DNA from: Lithodes maja
Taxonomy: Eukaryota > Arthropoda > Malacostraca > Decapoda > Lithodidae
Assembly: GCA_037953745.1 (NCBI GenBank)
Contig: JBAKBP010001410.1
Span: 150,545 to 214,544 of the forward strand
Length of the DNA stretch: 64,000 nucleotides
Reading direction: 5' to 3'
The notes beneath the pieces are model-generated. The model had not been told where the DNA came from. It worked only from the letters and a program-made list of their open reading frames with translations, and searched no databases. A program made the position numbers and the translations under genes. This document shows, piece after piece, positions 11,535-24,313 of this stretch (position 1 is its first letter; the number at the start of each line of letters is the position of its first letter).

Positions 11535-12504
11535 TGTTACAACCCAAAGTTTGGAGAGACTAGTGGAACTAGCTTAGTTAAAGATTTGGCCCCGAAGGAG
11601 TCTAGAGGGTGACCTTTAGGTTGAACACAAAGACTGAACTTTAGTTTAAGGGTGTTCAGTATGGATAAGTACTTTTATTAATTTAGCACTTGTATTAAGG
11701 TAAAGTCTCTTTAAGAGTAGTTCTCGTATTTTAATATTTATTACTAAGATGATATTTTAATTTAAGAGTTGTTCTCGTATTTTAATCAGATTTCAAAGTA
11801 GTCTTCTGGATATTATATAGGATTAATCTTCCTCACTTAATTTAATCATTAGGGTATAAATATATATGGATAAGAAAAGAATACACAATTTTTGCTAATA
11901 TAATAAAATCAAGTTTAAGTAATATAACAAAACCATTATGTATTATATAATTATAATTGAAAGTTATAAAACAAAATAAAACAAATACAATGGTAATTAA
12001 TATTAATGCAAAATATTTAATTTATACAAAATGAAAACAAAAAAAGAAAATCAAAATGAAAATATAAGTTATAGTCACGATATCTCCCGTAGTCAAACCG
12101 AAGGGGGGTAGTTCCTGGAGTTTTAAAAACAACGCTTTCTGGAAGCGATATTCCCGAGAACGTTGCACCGAGTAAGTCTAAGATAACACTGACCCCACTC
12201 ATTATTCCCGTCCCGTCATTGACTACGGTAGAATTAATGTGACCAGAAAAGAAACTTCCACCCCCTGGTGGTCATGAGCAGAGATACCATTGAACTTTAA
12301 TTTAAATTACATATTTATTGAGTGAGACTTCGAAACTCTGCTCGATCAAAATGAGAGGGATAGAAGTAAGAAGGATATTGGGATGCGAAGTTTCGGGCCT
12401 CTGTTGGTTTGGTTGCTTGAAGCCCCGACCCCGATCTCAGACTGGTTGATGCGTTTGAAGGGTGGAAGTGAACCCGTACAGTCAGAGCCTATAGGTCTGT
12501 GACA
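11535..12504 (-). repeat. 3' LTR of element 1
   Basis: 970 bp, TG...CA ends. It is almost identical to 18346-19315, with visible differences near 12061 and at 12498. A 61-codon minus ORF present in both LTRs has no recognisable product. Confidence 0.95.
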
Positions 12505-12515
12505 CCTCCCCCCTT
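12505..12515 (-). other. Polypurine tract of element 1
   Basis: On the minus strand AAGGGGGGAGG directly abuts the 3' LTR. Element 3 has nearly the same tract (AGGGGGGAGG) before its 3' LTR. This is where plus-strand DNA synthesis would be primed. Confidence 0.8.
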
Positions 12516-12542
12516 AAAGTCCTCGAAGGGGAGCGAAGAGGA

Positions 12543-15428
12543 CTAGGTAGCGAGAGGAGGAATAGGCTCCGCTGTAGGTGGAAGATCTCTTGACAAGGCG
12601 TCTGCAATCCGATTGTCTACCCCACGAATATGGCGAACAATGAGATGGTACTCCTGTAACTTTAGAGCCCACCGGAGAAGTCGTTGGTTGTTGTTCCTCA
12701 TCTTGTGCAGAAAAGTAAGAGGGTTGTGGTCAGTATGGATGATGATTGGTGGATAGTGCCGAGGGAGATAACATTCGAACATCTTCACCGCTGATACAAT
12801 CGCCAAGCACTCTTTCTCCACTGTGGAATAACTCCTCTGGTGTTTCTTCAGTTTGGTGGAGAAGTAAGAGACAGGATGTAGGACGCCAGTTGTCTTATCT
12901 GGTTGCAGAAGTACTGCCCCGACTCCTCTATCACTCGCATCAACCTGAAGATGGTAAGGCAATGCGGAATCAGGAGCATGAAGTACCGGGTAGGATGAAA
13001 GGAGGCACTTCAGTCGGTCAAAGGCAGCAGTACAGGTGGGAGTCCAGACAAACTTAATTTTAGGGCTTGTAAGATCCGAGAGGGGCGCTGATATGGCTGC
13101 AAAGTTCGGACAGAATCTGCGGTAGAATCCGCACATCCCTAAAAACCGCATGATGGATTTGCGGTCAGTTGGCTGGGGAAAGGCGGTGATAGTCTCCACG
13201 TTAGCTTTCTTGGGACGTGCAGTACCCTGACCCACCACATGGCCAAGGTAGGTCACTGATCCACATCCAAAGCAGGACTTTGCTAGGTTGATGGTGAATC
13301 CAGCAGCAGCCAAGCGCTCCATCAGCCCGTCCAGTCTGGAAAGATGATCCTCCCAAGTATCTGAAATAATCACGATGTCATCTAAGTAAGTGTCTACACC
13401 TTCTAAATCCTGAATAGTATATTATGACATGACCCTTTGAAATGTGGCAGGAGCATTCATCATGCCAAAAGGCATGACTCTATATTGGAAGAGCCCAAAA
13501 GGAGTGGTGAAAGCCGAGATGATTTTAGCTCTATCGGTCATCCCAATTTGGTAATACCCCTTCTGCAAGTCTATGGTTGATACTTCCTTAGCAGCCCCTA
13601 CTTTATCTATTAGGTCATCAATTCTAGGTAGTGGATATGCATCAGGGACTGTCACTGCATTTACTTTCCTGTAATCAGTACACAGCCTACTACTACCGTC
13701 TGGTTTTGGGACTAATAAAGAGGGTGATGCCCAAGGGGAATGACTTGGTTCCACTAAGGACTTCTCCAACATAAAGTCAATTTCCTTTCTCATGATCTCT
13801 TGCTTCTGAGGGTTTAGTCTGTATGGTGATTGTTTGATAGGTCTTACTTCTGGTGAGGTCAAGATAACATCGTGATGATGGTCCTTGCAAAAGCCAGGGA
13901 CATCCAATGTGACTGAAGGGTAACTTACAAGCAATTTCCTAAGATCATCTCTACGTGATGGTGACATATCCGACAAATATTGATCTAAGGTACATAATAG
14001 TTTGCTGTTCTTTGGGCTTCCACAAGGTGAAGGAAGATCACCAAACTCAATCACATCAGAGTCTCCTACCTTTTGCAATTCCCACGAGTCTGGTACAAAA
14101 TGTGGTACAGTATTTACAGCTAGTATTGGGGTATTCTCCTCAAGCGGCCTTTCTATGTACGCCTTCATCTGGTTTAAGTGAACAATCCCTTGATCCTTCC
14201 TTCGATCAGGAGTGCGAACAACATAGTTTAGCTTGGAAAGTTTCTGAGAAACTACATATGGGCCACAAAATTTGCTTTTTAATGGACTACCAGGAATGGG
14301 CAGGAAGAGAAGGACTTTGTCTCCAGGACTAAATGTTCTACTTTCAGACTTGCGATCGTAGTGGGTTTTCATTCTTGACTGACTCTTCTCAAGGTTGGCC
14401 AGTGCTAGCGCTCTTACATTTGACATCTGAAGTTTTAATTCATTTATGTACTCTGCAACTGTGCGAGAAGGATGATCAGATACTTCCACAAACCAAGAAT
14501 CTTTCAAGACTTTTAGAGGGCCTCTGATCTGACGCCCATATAGCAACTCAAAAGGGGAGTATCCTAGCGACTCTTGAGGGCACTCTCTAACGGCAAAAAG
14601 AAGCCAGTCAATGTTGGCATCCCACTCTTTCTCAGTCTCAAAACAAAACTTTTTTATCATGGATTTCAGAGATTGATGATGGCGTTCTAGGCAACCCTGG
14701 GTCTGAGGTCTGTACGCAGTGGCTATCTTCTTATCTACCTCTAACTCCCTCAGTACTGCTTTCATTAGGTTACTTGTAAAATTTGACCCCTGATCACTCT
14801 GAATTTCTTTAGGAATGCCTACTTTTGTGAAAAGATGCAACAGATGGGACACAATAGTCTTAGCCTTGATATCTTTTAAAGGGAAAGCCTCAGGATACCT
14901 AGTTGCAGCACACATTACGGTAAGTAGATACTGGTTCCCTTTCTTAGTTTTGGGAAGAGGCCCTACACAATCAATTACTATTTTCTCAAAGGGCTCTGTA
15001 GTGACAGGGATAGGAGCAAGTGGAGCTTTAGGGATGGTCTCATTTGGCTTTCCTACTATCTGGCAAGTGTGACAAGACTTTACAAATTTTGTTACATCTT
15101 TTTTCATGTTCGGCCAAAAGAAATGAGCTAGGATCTTTCTGTATGTATTTCTCTGTCCCAAATGACCAGAGTTTCCGTCATGAGCTAATCCCATTACAGC
15201 AGATCTGATGGAGGTAGGGATGATTACCTGATGTACTATAGACCAAGTATCTGAGTCAGGCCTATCAGGCGGGTGAAAACTACGCATAAGGACCCCTTTG
15301 TGATAGTAGATGTTAGGGTTTTTCCCATTTATGGGTGTGTCATCAGCAATGTGCCTGAGCTTAGCAAGTGAAGTGTCTGCCTCTTGAGCTTTTATGAGGT
15401 TTTCCCTAGATATGATCTGGGTGAACAA
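12543..15428 (-). pseudogene. pol: Pol of element 1: integrase, then RT and RNase H, with one stop
   Basis: The frame opens with a zinc-binding integrase N-terminus (H-x-GH ... CHTC) and a catalytic core with Asp near 14970, Asp in SDQGSNF near 14793 and Glu in CLERH near 14688, a D,D-35-E spacing. A GPY/F-type tail (GPYVV) follows. RT comes next, with PKPDGS, the YPLPRIDD block, MPFGMMNAPATFQ and the YLDD active site at 13388-13377. RNase H (QVDASDRG, EKECLAIV, HTDHNPL, ADALSRD) ends the frame. A single TAA at 13424-13422, fifteen sense codons before the active-site YLDD box-coding stretch ends, splits an otherwise continuous frame, so full-length RT is not made. The beginning overlaps the gag-protease frame in a different (+1) frame, and the pol frame stays open upstream of 15428. 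Integrase upstream of RT is reversed from typical Gypsy. Confidence 0.92.
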
Positions 15429-16521
15429 GGTATCCTGACCTGAGGGTGAGAGAGTCTTTAGACACTGCAGCAGTTTGTGAACGGGTGACAGCGCAAACCG
15501 GGAAAATATGTGGTTTCTCCTGATCTAGCTTTGCAGTAGGACTGTGTAACATGGGTTTGTCTCTCACTATCATGTCAGGAATCATCCCATGTCCAGCCAA
15601 GTCATTTCCTAAAAGGAAAGTTACCCCCGGAATAGGAAGATCTGTATCCAAGACTGCTACTCTAACTGACCCCTGGATCAGGTCACTGCCTATCTGTATA
15701 TCAGCCATGTCTGCAGTATGACCAGAGCTTAAAGATTTAAGTGTAACTTTTCCCCCAGTGTAGTGGTTCTCAACTGAAGGCAAGGCAGTCTTACACAACA
15801 AGCTTTGGGCTGATCCAGTGTCTCTTAAGATGGTAACTGGGTAAGTCTGTGGGTCATCTGGAAGAGAGACAGTACCAGGTACCTTAAAGGCAGAAAAAGG
15901 ATCAGAAGAGGCATTCTGGGTATGTATACATGTTATCGGTGCCCCAGAAGGTTTTGTTAGTTTTTGAGGTCTTTGAGAAGTGGCAAGTGTGAGTTTGTAT
16001 GCAGCAGAGGTCTTACACTTAGGATGTGTACACTGCATGATGTTATGCCCTGTCTGTTTACAATATGAGCAGAAGTCATCAGACTTTCCTTGAGATTGAG
16101 ATGGGCTTTTGGGAGCATTTGTTTGCGACATGACCTTAGACACAGGGTTATAGCTTGAGGAGAATCTCACATTTGGGGTTTTTGTCCTATCATAGCTTGG
16201 TACAACCCTATGGATTAAAGCATAACTGTCAGCTAATTGAGCAGCCTTCGTAAGGTCATTCACTCCCTTCTCCTCTATATATACTAGCATACTGGGCGGT
16301 AACCTACGCTTCCACTCCTCTAGAACAACAAGGTTAACTAACTCTGTGAAGGTGGTGACTTTTTTAGCAGCTAACCATTTTTTAAGCATCCGTAGTTTAT
16401 CCATGGCAAACTCCAAAAATGTATGTTTTTCTGGCTTTATGTAGTTCCGAAAAGTTCTACGGTAATGATCAGCGGTGATAGCATAAGCATCTAATATAGC
16501 GCTCTTTACAAAGTCAGTCAT
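15406..16521 (-). CDS. gag-pr: Gag C-terminal part plus aspartic protease of element 1
   Basis: 371 codons. It begins in the capsid region (HYRRTFRNY, FMDKL-like helices), then a CCHC zinc knuckle (CSYCKQTGHNIMQC, about 16075-16034) that would bind RNA. A retropepsin follows with active-site LRDTGSAQSLL (DTG at 15822-15814) and a second protease motif, VTFLLGNDLAG. It ends with TAG inside the pol overlap (pol is +1 relative to it), so pol would need a +1 frameshift, or the shift is a mutation. Upstream gag is in other frames, so this piece alone lacks the Gag N-terminus. Confidence 0.88.
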   Translation of the reverse strand: MTDFVKSAILDAYAITADHYRRTFRNYIKPEKHTFLEFAMDKLRMLKKWLAAKKVTTFTELVNLVVLEEWKRRLPPSMLVYIEEKGVNDLTKAAQLADSYALIHRVVPSYDRTKTPNVRFSSSYNPVSKVMSQTNAPKSPSQSQGKSDDFCSYCKQTGHNIMQCTHPKCKTSAAYKLTLATSQRPQKLTKPSGAPITCIHTQNASSDPFSAFKVPGTVSLPDDPQTYPVTILRDTGSAQSLLCKTALPSVENHYTGGKVTLKSLSSGHTADMADIQIGSDLIQGSVRVAVLDTDLPIPGVTFLLGNDLAGHGMIPDMIVRDKPMLHSPTAKLDQEKPHIFPVCAVTRSQTAAVSKDSLTLRSGYLVHPDHI

Positions 16522-17370
16522 TAACGTCCTCCAGGTGATTGAAAGTTTTCTGAGCTCTTCCTACGAGTTTGGGTTGGAGAAGCCATGGCCATTCCTCTTT
16601 TGGCCATTTAAGGTGTTCAGCAGTTTTCTCAAACGTGGAGAAAGATTTCTCTGAGTCACTCTCGTCAAAGGGTGGTACTAGGGAGATGTTTTTAGATAGT
16701 TGGAATCTTGGCTTCTGGGCTTCCATTTCAGTCTTCTGCAACTGTAATTTCTCTTCTTTGAGGCGTTTTGTTTCTTCCAAGTTTTAAATTTTAGCAATTT
16801 CTAGTTCTCTGTCCTTCTCTTTCTCCCGTTGTTGTGTCTCTGTCCTTCTCTTTCTCCCGTTGTTGTGTCTCAAGTTTCAAGAGTTCTAGTTGCCGATCTT
16901 TCTCTTTCTCCTGTCTGTCTTTCTCTTTCTCCTGTCTGTCTTTCTCTTTCTCCTGTCTGTCTTTCTCTTTCTCCTGTCTGTCTTTCTCTTTCTCCTGAAA
17001 CTCGTGCAGAAGCTGCTGCCGAAACTTCTCCCTTTCAAAATCTAGTCTGTCTTCTGACCACGGCTCAGGAGATGGAGTGTTTCCCCTGGGAGTTTTCCTG
17101 CATGGTACTCAGGGAATCTTCATCATTATCAGCCATTATCATTGAACTACTCATGGGAGTAAGTGAATCTACAGCTTCAGCAGGTAAGATATCTCTATTT
17201 GTCAGTTCTTCTATGACTGTGTTTTTCAGGATTTCCTTAGTGTGTGAACTCTCATAGCTTATGTCAAAGGAATAAGCTATATACTTCCAATCATCCTTGG
17301 AGATCACCTGACCTTTAAGTTTGTCTATGGAGGGCTCTCCACAAAATTGTTTAGCATTAAACTTTGCCAT
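16514..17370 (-). pseudogene. gag: Broken 5' gag of element 1
   Basis: Gag starts at 17370 (MAKFNAKQF). The first ~60 residues resemble a SAP-like helix-extension-helix, as in the Gag proteins of elements 2 and 3. The first frame ends at 17065 after an apparent one-base shift near 17090. A highly charged coiled coil follows, made of a 21-bp repeat giving RQEKEKD about five times (16896-16997). Then come a 31-bp duplication (16811-16872) that shifts the frame and a TAA at about 16790. The frame from 16780 contains the capsid start (VPPFDESD) and ends at 16514, where the next gag frame takes over. At least three frameshifts and one stop are visible. Confidence 0.85.
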
Positions 17371-18323
17371 TTTGATTTTAATTAGGACTAGATGAGGTAG
17401 AGAAGATTACCGCTCAATTTATACTAGACTGACAGCTAATGTATAGAGGATGGGGTTACTATAGCTTCACTGGTTGTATAATATAAAGACTGGAATGAAC
17501 GGCAATATTGACTAATATGGACTTGCTTTATAGTTACCGGTAATGGTAGATTACTAACCCTGGATAACCATTAACAAGTGCATACTATATGGACTAGGGA
17601 TATTCCTAGTAGAGACGGGTTACCTAATAGTCAGGTTGACACTAATATCCCAAATCAATATGATTAGTGTGAGTAACTCCCACCTGTTGAGCGAACTATG
17701 GTCGACAACAACAAGAGGGTTGATAAGTAAGGACGACAGGCAAGAACCTGACCATTAGTGAACCTCGTGAGACACGATCCCTTGATATCGAAACTAAAGG
17801 AAGAAGGCATGAGATTTATGTGCGTTAGGAGATCCTACTTCTAGTTACAGATATATGTTAGGTGATCGTGGATGGTCTCCTATAGTTTTGATTTGCTATA
17901 AAAGACTAGTTTAACTGGTCATTCCTATTCTGAAGAGATTCTACTTAAAGAGGGGTGACTCGGATAGGTGACCGATGTGCGAAAACGCTAATTTCGTCAC
18001 ATGAAAGATTAAGAGATTGATACACAATGTCCACCACCGTCTGCCTAGTGTTAATGAACATGGATGAATATGAGGATTTGAGATGAGTGATCCTGACCAT
18101 CTCGTAAACCACAGAACTTCCCCAACTTATGACCAACCTGAGCTATTACCTCTAAAATGCACAAACCGACTAAAGGGAAAGGAATGTATTTAAGCATCAG
18201 GAGTAATATAATAATTCAGGCTAAAGATATCGTGACGTTAAGATAAATAATTAAATTTATGAATTTACTATGAACATTAGAAAACCCAATTCATATAATG
18301 AAGTGCAGAGATTAATCAGAAAA
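17371..18323 (-). other. 5' untranslated leader of element 1
   Basis: About 950 bases between the primer-binding site and the Gag start. Only short ORFs are present (for example 17945-18136), none with recognisable features. Leader and packaging functions would be expected here but cannot be localised. Confidence 0.6.
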
Positions 18324-18342
18324 GATCCCGGACAGGCCCCCA
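18324..18342 (-). other. Primer-binding site of element 1 (tRNA-Pro-like)
   Basis: Minus-strand TGGGGGCCTGTCCGGGATC starts three bases inside the 5' LTR. It has the form of the complement of a tRNA 3' end including CCA. The closest tRNA I recognise is tRNA-Pro, whose 3' end gives TGGGGGCTCGTCCGGGAT, differing at two bases. Confidence 0.7.
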
Positions 18343-18345
18343 ATA

Positions 18346-19315
18346 TGTTACAACCCAAAGTTTGGAGAGACTAGTGGAACTAGCTTAGTTAAAGATTTGG
18401 CCCCGAAGGAGTCTAGAGGGTGACCTTTAGGTTGAACACAAAGACTGAACTTTAGTTTAAGGGTGTTCAGTATGGATAAGTACTTTTATTAATTTAGCAC
18501 TTGTATTAAGGTAAAGTCTCTTTAAGAGTAGTTCTCGTATTTTAATATTTATTACTAAGATGATATTTTAATTTAAGAGTTGTTCTCGTATTTTAATCAG
18601 ATTTCAAAGTAGTCTTCTGGATATTATATAGGATTAATCTTCCTCACTTAATTTAATCATTAGGGTATAAATATATATGGATAAGAAAAGAATACACAAT
18701 TTTTGCTAATATAATAAAATCAAGTTTAAGTAATATAACAAAACCATTATGTATTATATAATTATAATTGAAAGTTATAAAACAAAATAAAACAAATACA
18801 ATGGTAATTAATATTAATGCAAAATATTTAATTTATACAAAATGAAAACAAAAAAAGAAAATCAAAATGAATATATAAGTTATAGTCACGATATCTCCCG
18901 TAGTCAAACCGAAGGGGGGTAGTTCCTGGAGTTTTAAAAACAACGCTTTCTGGAAGCGATATTCCCGAGAACGTTGCACCGAGTAAGTCTAAGATAACAC
19001 TGACCCCACTCATTATTCCCGTCCCGTCATTGACTACGGTAGAATTAATGTGACCAGAAAAGAAACTTCCACCCCCTGGTGGTCATGAGCAGAGATACCA
19101 TTGAACTTTAATTTAAATTACATATTTATTGAGTGAGACTTCGAAACTCTGCTCGATCAAAATGAGAGGGATAGAAGTAAGAAGGATATTGGGATGCGAA
19201 GTTTCGGGCCTCTGTTGGTTTGGTTGCTTGAAGCCCCGACCCCGATCTCAGACTGGTTGATGCGTTTGAAGGGTGGAAGTGAACCCGTACAGTCAGAGCC
19301 TATAGGTCCGTGACA
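18346..19315 (-). repeat. 5' LTR of element 1
   Basis: 970 bp, same ends as the 3' LTR. It would contain the element promoter, but I cannot fix a start site. Confidence 0.95.
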
Positions 19316-19645
19316 TTACCGGGTCGCTGCCTGAAGGAGACCTACCTTATAAGCTGCGTCTGACGCAGACAGGTTGACACCCTTGTACCGTCTGACGCCT
19401 ACTGGATGCCGCCCGACGCCACCTGCCTACCGTCCCCGTCCCGCCAATTTACTAGCCGCCGACTCAACTCATGAGAGTTGTGCATGTCAAACTTTTCCTG
19501 AGACCCCTGACGACCTCTCCCGACGGCTCTCTTGAGTAGGTGCCCACCCACGTCACGCGGCGATGTAGGCAAAGACCTGCTCCCGACCCTTAAGTCGTGG
19601 AGCGTCGGCACTTAAATCGGCATAGTGTGACACCTGCTTATGTGA
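19316..19645. mobile_element. MITE remnant cut by element 1
   Basis: The right end (GCACTTAAATCGGCATAGTG, then TGACACCTGC before TTA) is the inverted form of the end at 9112. Element 1 lies immediately to its left with a TTAC duplication, so element 1 seems to have inserted in or at the border of this MITE. The matching left part would lie before 11531, but I could not recognise it clearly. Confidence 0.45.
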
Positions 19646-19958
19646 AACTTCTAAGTTTCTGCATTATATAGATAAAACGTTTTCTTAATTAAAACAATAT
19701 TTCGTCACATAATCTTCATAGTAGCTGCGTAATCCAGGTGAAGATATGACAATTTACCATCAACTATAAATAACCAGACTATATAAACCAAGTACTACAA
19801 GATATAGATTAGTCAATAGAGTGTGCATAAAGAGCCTTGGAACCAGAACCTTTGTCGCTTACACCGGGCTCTCAGAAAAGAAGAACCCTTGATGTTTTGT
19901 GTGATGCGCCTGAGGATTCCAAGCTCCCAGGATATGATTGTATCAGGATGACGAGTAA

Positions 19959-20303
19959 AGGCCGACTCACACTAGTCATCACGGCACCATCACATCACGA
20001 AACGTCACCGTTCCATCAACCGTGCCGTGTATTCACACCATTCCTCACGATACCGCCCAGTCCGCGATCAACCGCAGAGCAGGTATGACGCCTCGTAGGT
20101 TATCCCTTCTACAGCACCATCACTTCACGTCAAAATATTCTTCCCGAGAAACTGTGATGTGATTAAACGGATACGTGCCGTGTCCGTGATGGTGACGTGA
20201 TGTTTGGTGCGAACAGGTCCATTCGATTACATGTAAGACATTATGACGGAACGGTAATGTGACGTGATGTGATGGTGCCGAGATGGCTAGTGTGAATCGG
20301 CCT
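19959..20303. mobile_element. 345-bp MITE with TAA target duplication
   Basis: The left end AGGCCGACTCACACTAGTCA and the right end TGGCTAGTGTGAATCGGCCT are inverted repeats. The adjoining inner parts (CGGCACCATCACATCAC against GTGATGTGATGGTGCCG) also pair. TAA flanks both sides (19956-19958, 20304-20306). This fits a PIF/Harbinger-type non-autonomous element. Confidence 0.75.
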
Positions 20304-20499
20304 TAACACGGAGAGGAAGGAAAGGTTGGGGGAAGATATAAATATCTTGAGGTACAGTTGGCTCTAGGAACTCCTTTATAATTATTGTATCTTATATTAA
20401 CCGCTTATCAGACAACTTCTGTAGCTGTAAAATGACTGCTAGATCTTTAAGTTAACCCTTTCAAGATCCAATACGAATATAATATAGAATATTTCGAAT

Positions 20500-20670
20500 T
20501 AGCTACCATATATCCTTCCTAAGCTTCCTGGCGAGCGAAAGCGAGCCTGTAATATAAGAGAAACCGGTCTTTGGCCGGGAAATTTATCTACAGAAAAATG
20601 TACAAATTTATCTTGAAAGGGATTCTAGGGTGTGAAATTTTCTGTTTGATGGAGGTCTAGGGAACAATCT
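20500..20670 (-). repeat. Dispersed repeat copy (GCGAGCGAAAGCGAG type)
   Basis: CCTGGCGAGCGAAAGCGAGC, then TGTAATATAAGAGAAACCGG and a GATGGAGGTCTAGGG end, match in minus orientation the repeat at 29130-29290 and its copy at 62790-62960. No coding capacity. Confidence 0.6.
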
Positions 20671-20739
20671 ATAAACCTCCCCTTAACTGACTGTTTATGT
20701 TTTCCTATTTTCTGCTAACGATGTGTGTTCACATATTAT

Positions 20740-21701
20740 ATACACACACACCCGTTCACATACACACACACACACACACACACACAGACACACATCCACA
20801 CACCCGCTCACATACACACACGCAAACGAACACACACCTGCTCACATACACACACCCGCTCACATACACACACGCACATGGACACCCACCCACACATGCG
20901 CGTTCACATATTATACACCTGCACATGGACACACACACGGACACACACACCCGCTCCCATATACACACAAACTCGCTCACATATACGGACACACACACAC
21001 ACGCTCACATATACACACACACACACCTCCGCTCACATATACACACACATACGGACACACACACCCGCTCACAAATATGAACACACCCTCACACAAACCA
21101 GCTCACATATACACACACACACGGACACACACACCCTCGATCATATATATATATACACGGACACACACACCCGCTCATATATATATACACACTGACACAC
21201 ACACCCGCACATAGATATAAATACACAGACACACACACCCGCTCATATATATATATATATATATACACAGACACACACACCCGCTCATATATATATATAT
21301 ATATATACACAGACACACACACCCGCTCATATATATATATATATACACAGACACACACACCCGCTCATATATATATATATATACACAGACACACACACCC
21401 GCTCATATATATATATATATACACAGACACACACACCCGCTCATATATATACTGTATATACACAGACACACACACCCGCTCATATATATATATACACCTA
21501 CACACACTCCCGCTCATATATATACTGTATATACACAGACACACACACCCGCTCATATATATATATACACAGACACACCCTCCCGCTCATATATATACTG
21601 TATATACACAGGCACACACACCCACTCATATATATATATATATATACACGGACACACACACCTGCTCATATACTGTATATATACACAGACACACACACCC
21701 A

Positions 21702-21769
<68 letters not shown>

Positions 21770-21818
21770 CACACATACCCACTCATATACTGTATATATA
21801 CACAGACACACACACCCA

Positions 21819-21876
<58 letters not shown>

Positions 21877-22125
21877 CACACATACCCACTCATATACTGT
21901 ATATATATACACAGACACACATACCCACTCATATACTGTATATATACACAGACACACACACCCGCTCATATATATATATACACAGACACACATACCCGCT
22001 CATATACTGTATATATACACAGACACACACACCCGTTCATATATATATATATATATACACAGACACAAACACCCGCTCTTATAATATATACACATACACG
22101 CACACCCGCTTATATATATATACAC
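20740..22125. repeat. Composite (CA)n/(TA)n minisatellite, left block
   Basis: Units of roughly 30-45 bp follow the pattern ACACAGACACACACACCCGC then TCATATATATA. The left ~380 bases are mainly CA-rich with ACACGGACACAC variants; further right, TA tracts of variable length separate the units. Overlapping ORFs of 60-163 codons on both strands (Thr-His, Tyr-Ile or Cys-Val repeats) are artefacts of the repeat. Confidence 0.95.
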
Positions 22126-22836
22126 CAGGGGTTCCCAAAGTGGTCGATATCGACCCCCAGGGGTCGATATCGACCAGCCAAGGGGTCAATGTATTGCCAG
22201 GGGTCGAAAGGGGGTCGATAAATGGCCAGGGGGTCTATGAATGGCTAGGTGAGGAACGTTTCAGATGTAGACCCATCTCTATGTGAAAAGCTAAAAAGGT
22301 GTAAGAATGCTCTGTTCTATTTGGCAGACCTATATTCAAAGCTTAATTAGGTACAGAAATGTCTGCAGGGTAAAGATGTTACCATTATTCAGGACCGGAC
22401 AATTATACTGGGCTTCCAAGCCAAACTAGGCTTGTTTAAAGCGTCAATGGCACAGAGATTTTCAGTACTTTTCGAACTTACAACAGTTGGGAGAAAGTGA
22501 AAGCATTTCAGATGGTGACATACAAACATACATAGCACACCTGGACAAATTGATTGAATACTTGAAAGTGTGCTTTGAAGACCTGGAGAAAATGCAAGTG
22601 CCTGAATGGATTCTTACACCTTTTGACTTGGAAATACAAAATGCAGACATTGACTCTACTACCTAATATTAAGGTACTACTATAATTCCACATATTTATT
22701 TTATCATAATATGAATGTAATACGTTTCTTTTTTCACAACATATTATATTATTCTTATTTTCAAATGTTTGGGGGTCGATGAATAATTTGAAACTTCATT
22801 AAGGGGTCAATGAGCTGAAAAGTTTGGGAATCCCTG
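22126..22836 (+). mobile_element. Decayed hAT element inside the CA/TA array
   Basis: The left end CAGGGGTTCCCAAAG and right end TTTGGGAATCCCTG are inverted repeats typical of hAT transposons. The ends are followed inside by repeated GGTCGAT motifs (GGGGTCGATA...). The 8-bp target duplication cannot be judged because the flanks are repeats. Inside lies a fragment of the transposase (about 22320-22665), broken by a stop and a frameshift; its second frame reads through QYFSNLQQLGESESISDGD and ends at TAA near 22665. The zinc-finger BED part and the catalytic core are missing, so this is an internally deleted copy. Confidence 0.75.
22320..22665 (+). pseudogene. hAT transposase fragment
   Basis: The first frame resembles the region of ZBED5/SCAND3-type hAT proteins around LADLYSKLN...LQGKDVTIIQ, with a TAG after LN. 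A frame change near 22475 leads into a second open stretch through KLIEYLKVCFEDLEKM and ending at TAA. The assignment rests on the characteristic LQGK-V-I phrase and the hAT termini of the host element. It is non-functional. Confidence 0.6.
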
Positions 22837-23826
22837 AATTATACACAGACACACACTCCCGCTCATATATATATACACACAGACACACACCCGCTCATAT
22901 ATATATATATACACAGACACACACACTCGCTCATATATATATATACACAGACACACACTCCCACTCATATATATATATACAGACACACACACCCGCTCAT
23001 ATATATATATATACACAGACACACACTCCCGCTCATATATATATACATACGGACACACACACCTGCTCATATACTGTATATATGCACAGACACACACACC
23101 CACTCATATATATATACACATACATGCACACCCGCTCATATATATATACACAGACACACACATCCACTCATATATATATAAACAGACACACACTCCCGCT
23201 CATATATATATATACACAGACACACACACCCGCTCATATATATATATATACACACACAGACACAGACACCCGCTCATATATATATACACATACACACACA
23301 CCCGCTCATATATATATACACAGACACACACACCCGCTCATATATATATACACATACACGCACACCCGCTCATATATATATACACAGACACACACACCCG
23401 CTCATATATATATACACAGACACACACTCCCGCTCATATATATATATACACAGACACACACACCCGCTCATATATATATATATATACACATACACGCACA
23501 CCCGCTCATATATATATACACAGACACACACTCCCGCTCATATATATATATACACATACACGCACACCCGCTCATATATATATATACACAGACACACACA
23601 CCCGCTCATATATATATATACACGAACACACTCTCATGCTCATATATATACTGTATATACACAGACACACACACCCGCTCATATATATATATATACACAG
23701 ACACACTCTCCCGCTCATATATATACTGTATATTTACAGACACGCACACCCACTCATATATATATATACACGGACACACACACCTCCTCATATACTGTAT
23801 ATATACACAGACACACACACCCACTC

Positions 23827-23863
<37 letters not shown>

Positions 23864-24262
23864 CACACATACCCGCTCATATACTGTATATATATACACA
23901 GACACACAGACTCGCTCATATATATATATATACACAGACACACACACACCCGCTCATATATATATACACATACACGCACACCCGCTCATATATATATACA
24001 CATACACGCACACCCGCTCATATATATATACACAGACACACACTCCCGCTCATATATATATATACACAGACACACACACCCACTCATATATAATTATATA
24101 TACACAGACACACACACCCGCTCATATATATATATATATACACATACACGCACACCCGCTCATATATATATTCACAGACACACACTCCCACTCATATATA
24201 TATATGTATATACAGACACACACACCCGCTCATATAAATATATACACAGACACACACTCCCA

Positions 24263-24313
<51 letters not shown>

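Larger units (their letters stand above)
11535..19315 (-). mobile_element. Complete LTR retrotransposon 1 (Ty3/Gypsy, integrase before RT)
   Basis: A 7,781-bp element on the minus strand. Two 970-bp direct repeats (11535-12504, 18346-19315) begin TGTTAC and end TGACA. The target duplication is TTAC (11531-11534 and 19316-19319). Between them, in minus-strand order, lie a primer-binding site, gag with zinc knuckle, protease, integrase, reverse transcriptase, RNase H and a polypurine tract. The LTRs differ at only two positions that I can see, yet gag and pol carry several frameshifts and stops. No envelope-like frame is present. The integrase-first order places it with Gmr1-like elements. Confidence 0.93.

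Noticed and set aside
12746..17257. Plus-strand ORFs antisense to element 1 (for example 13955-14332, 16829-17257)
   Set aside because: They are shadows of the minus-strand gag and pol frames, without independent features.
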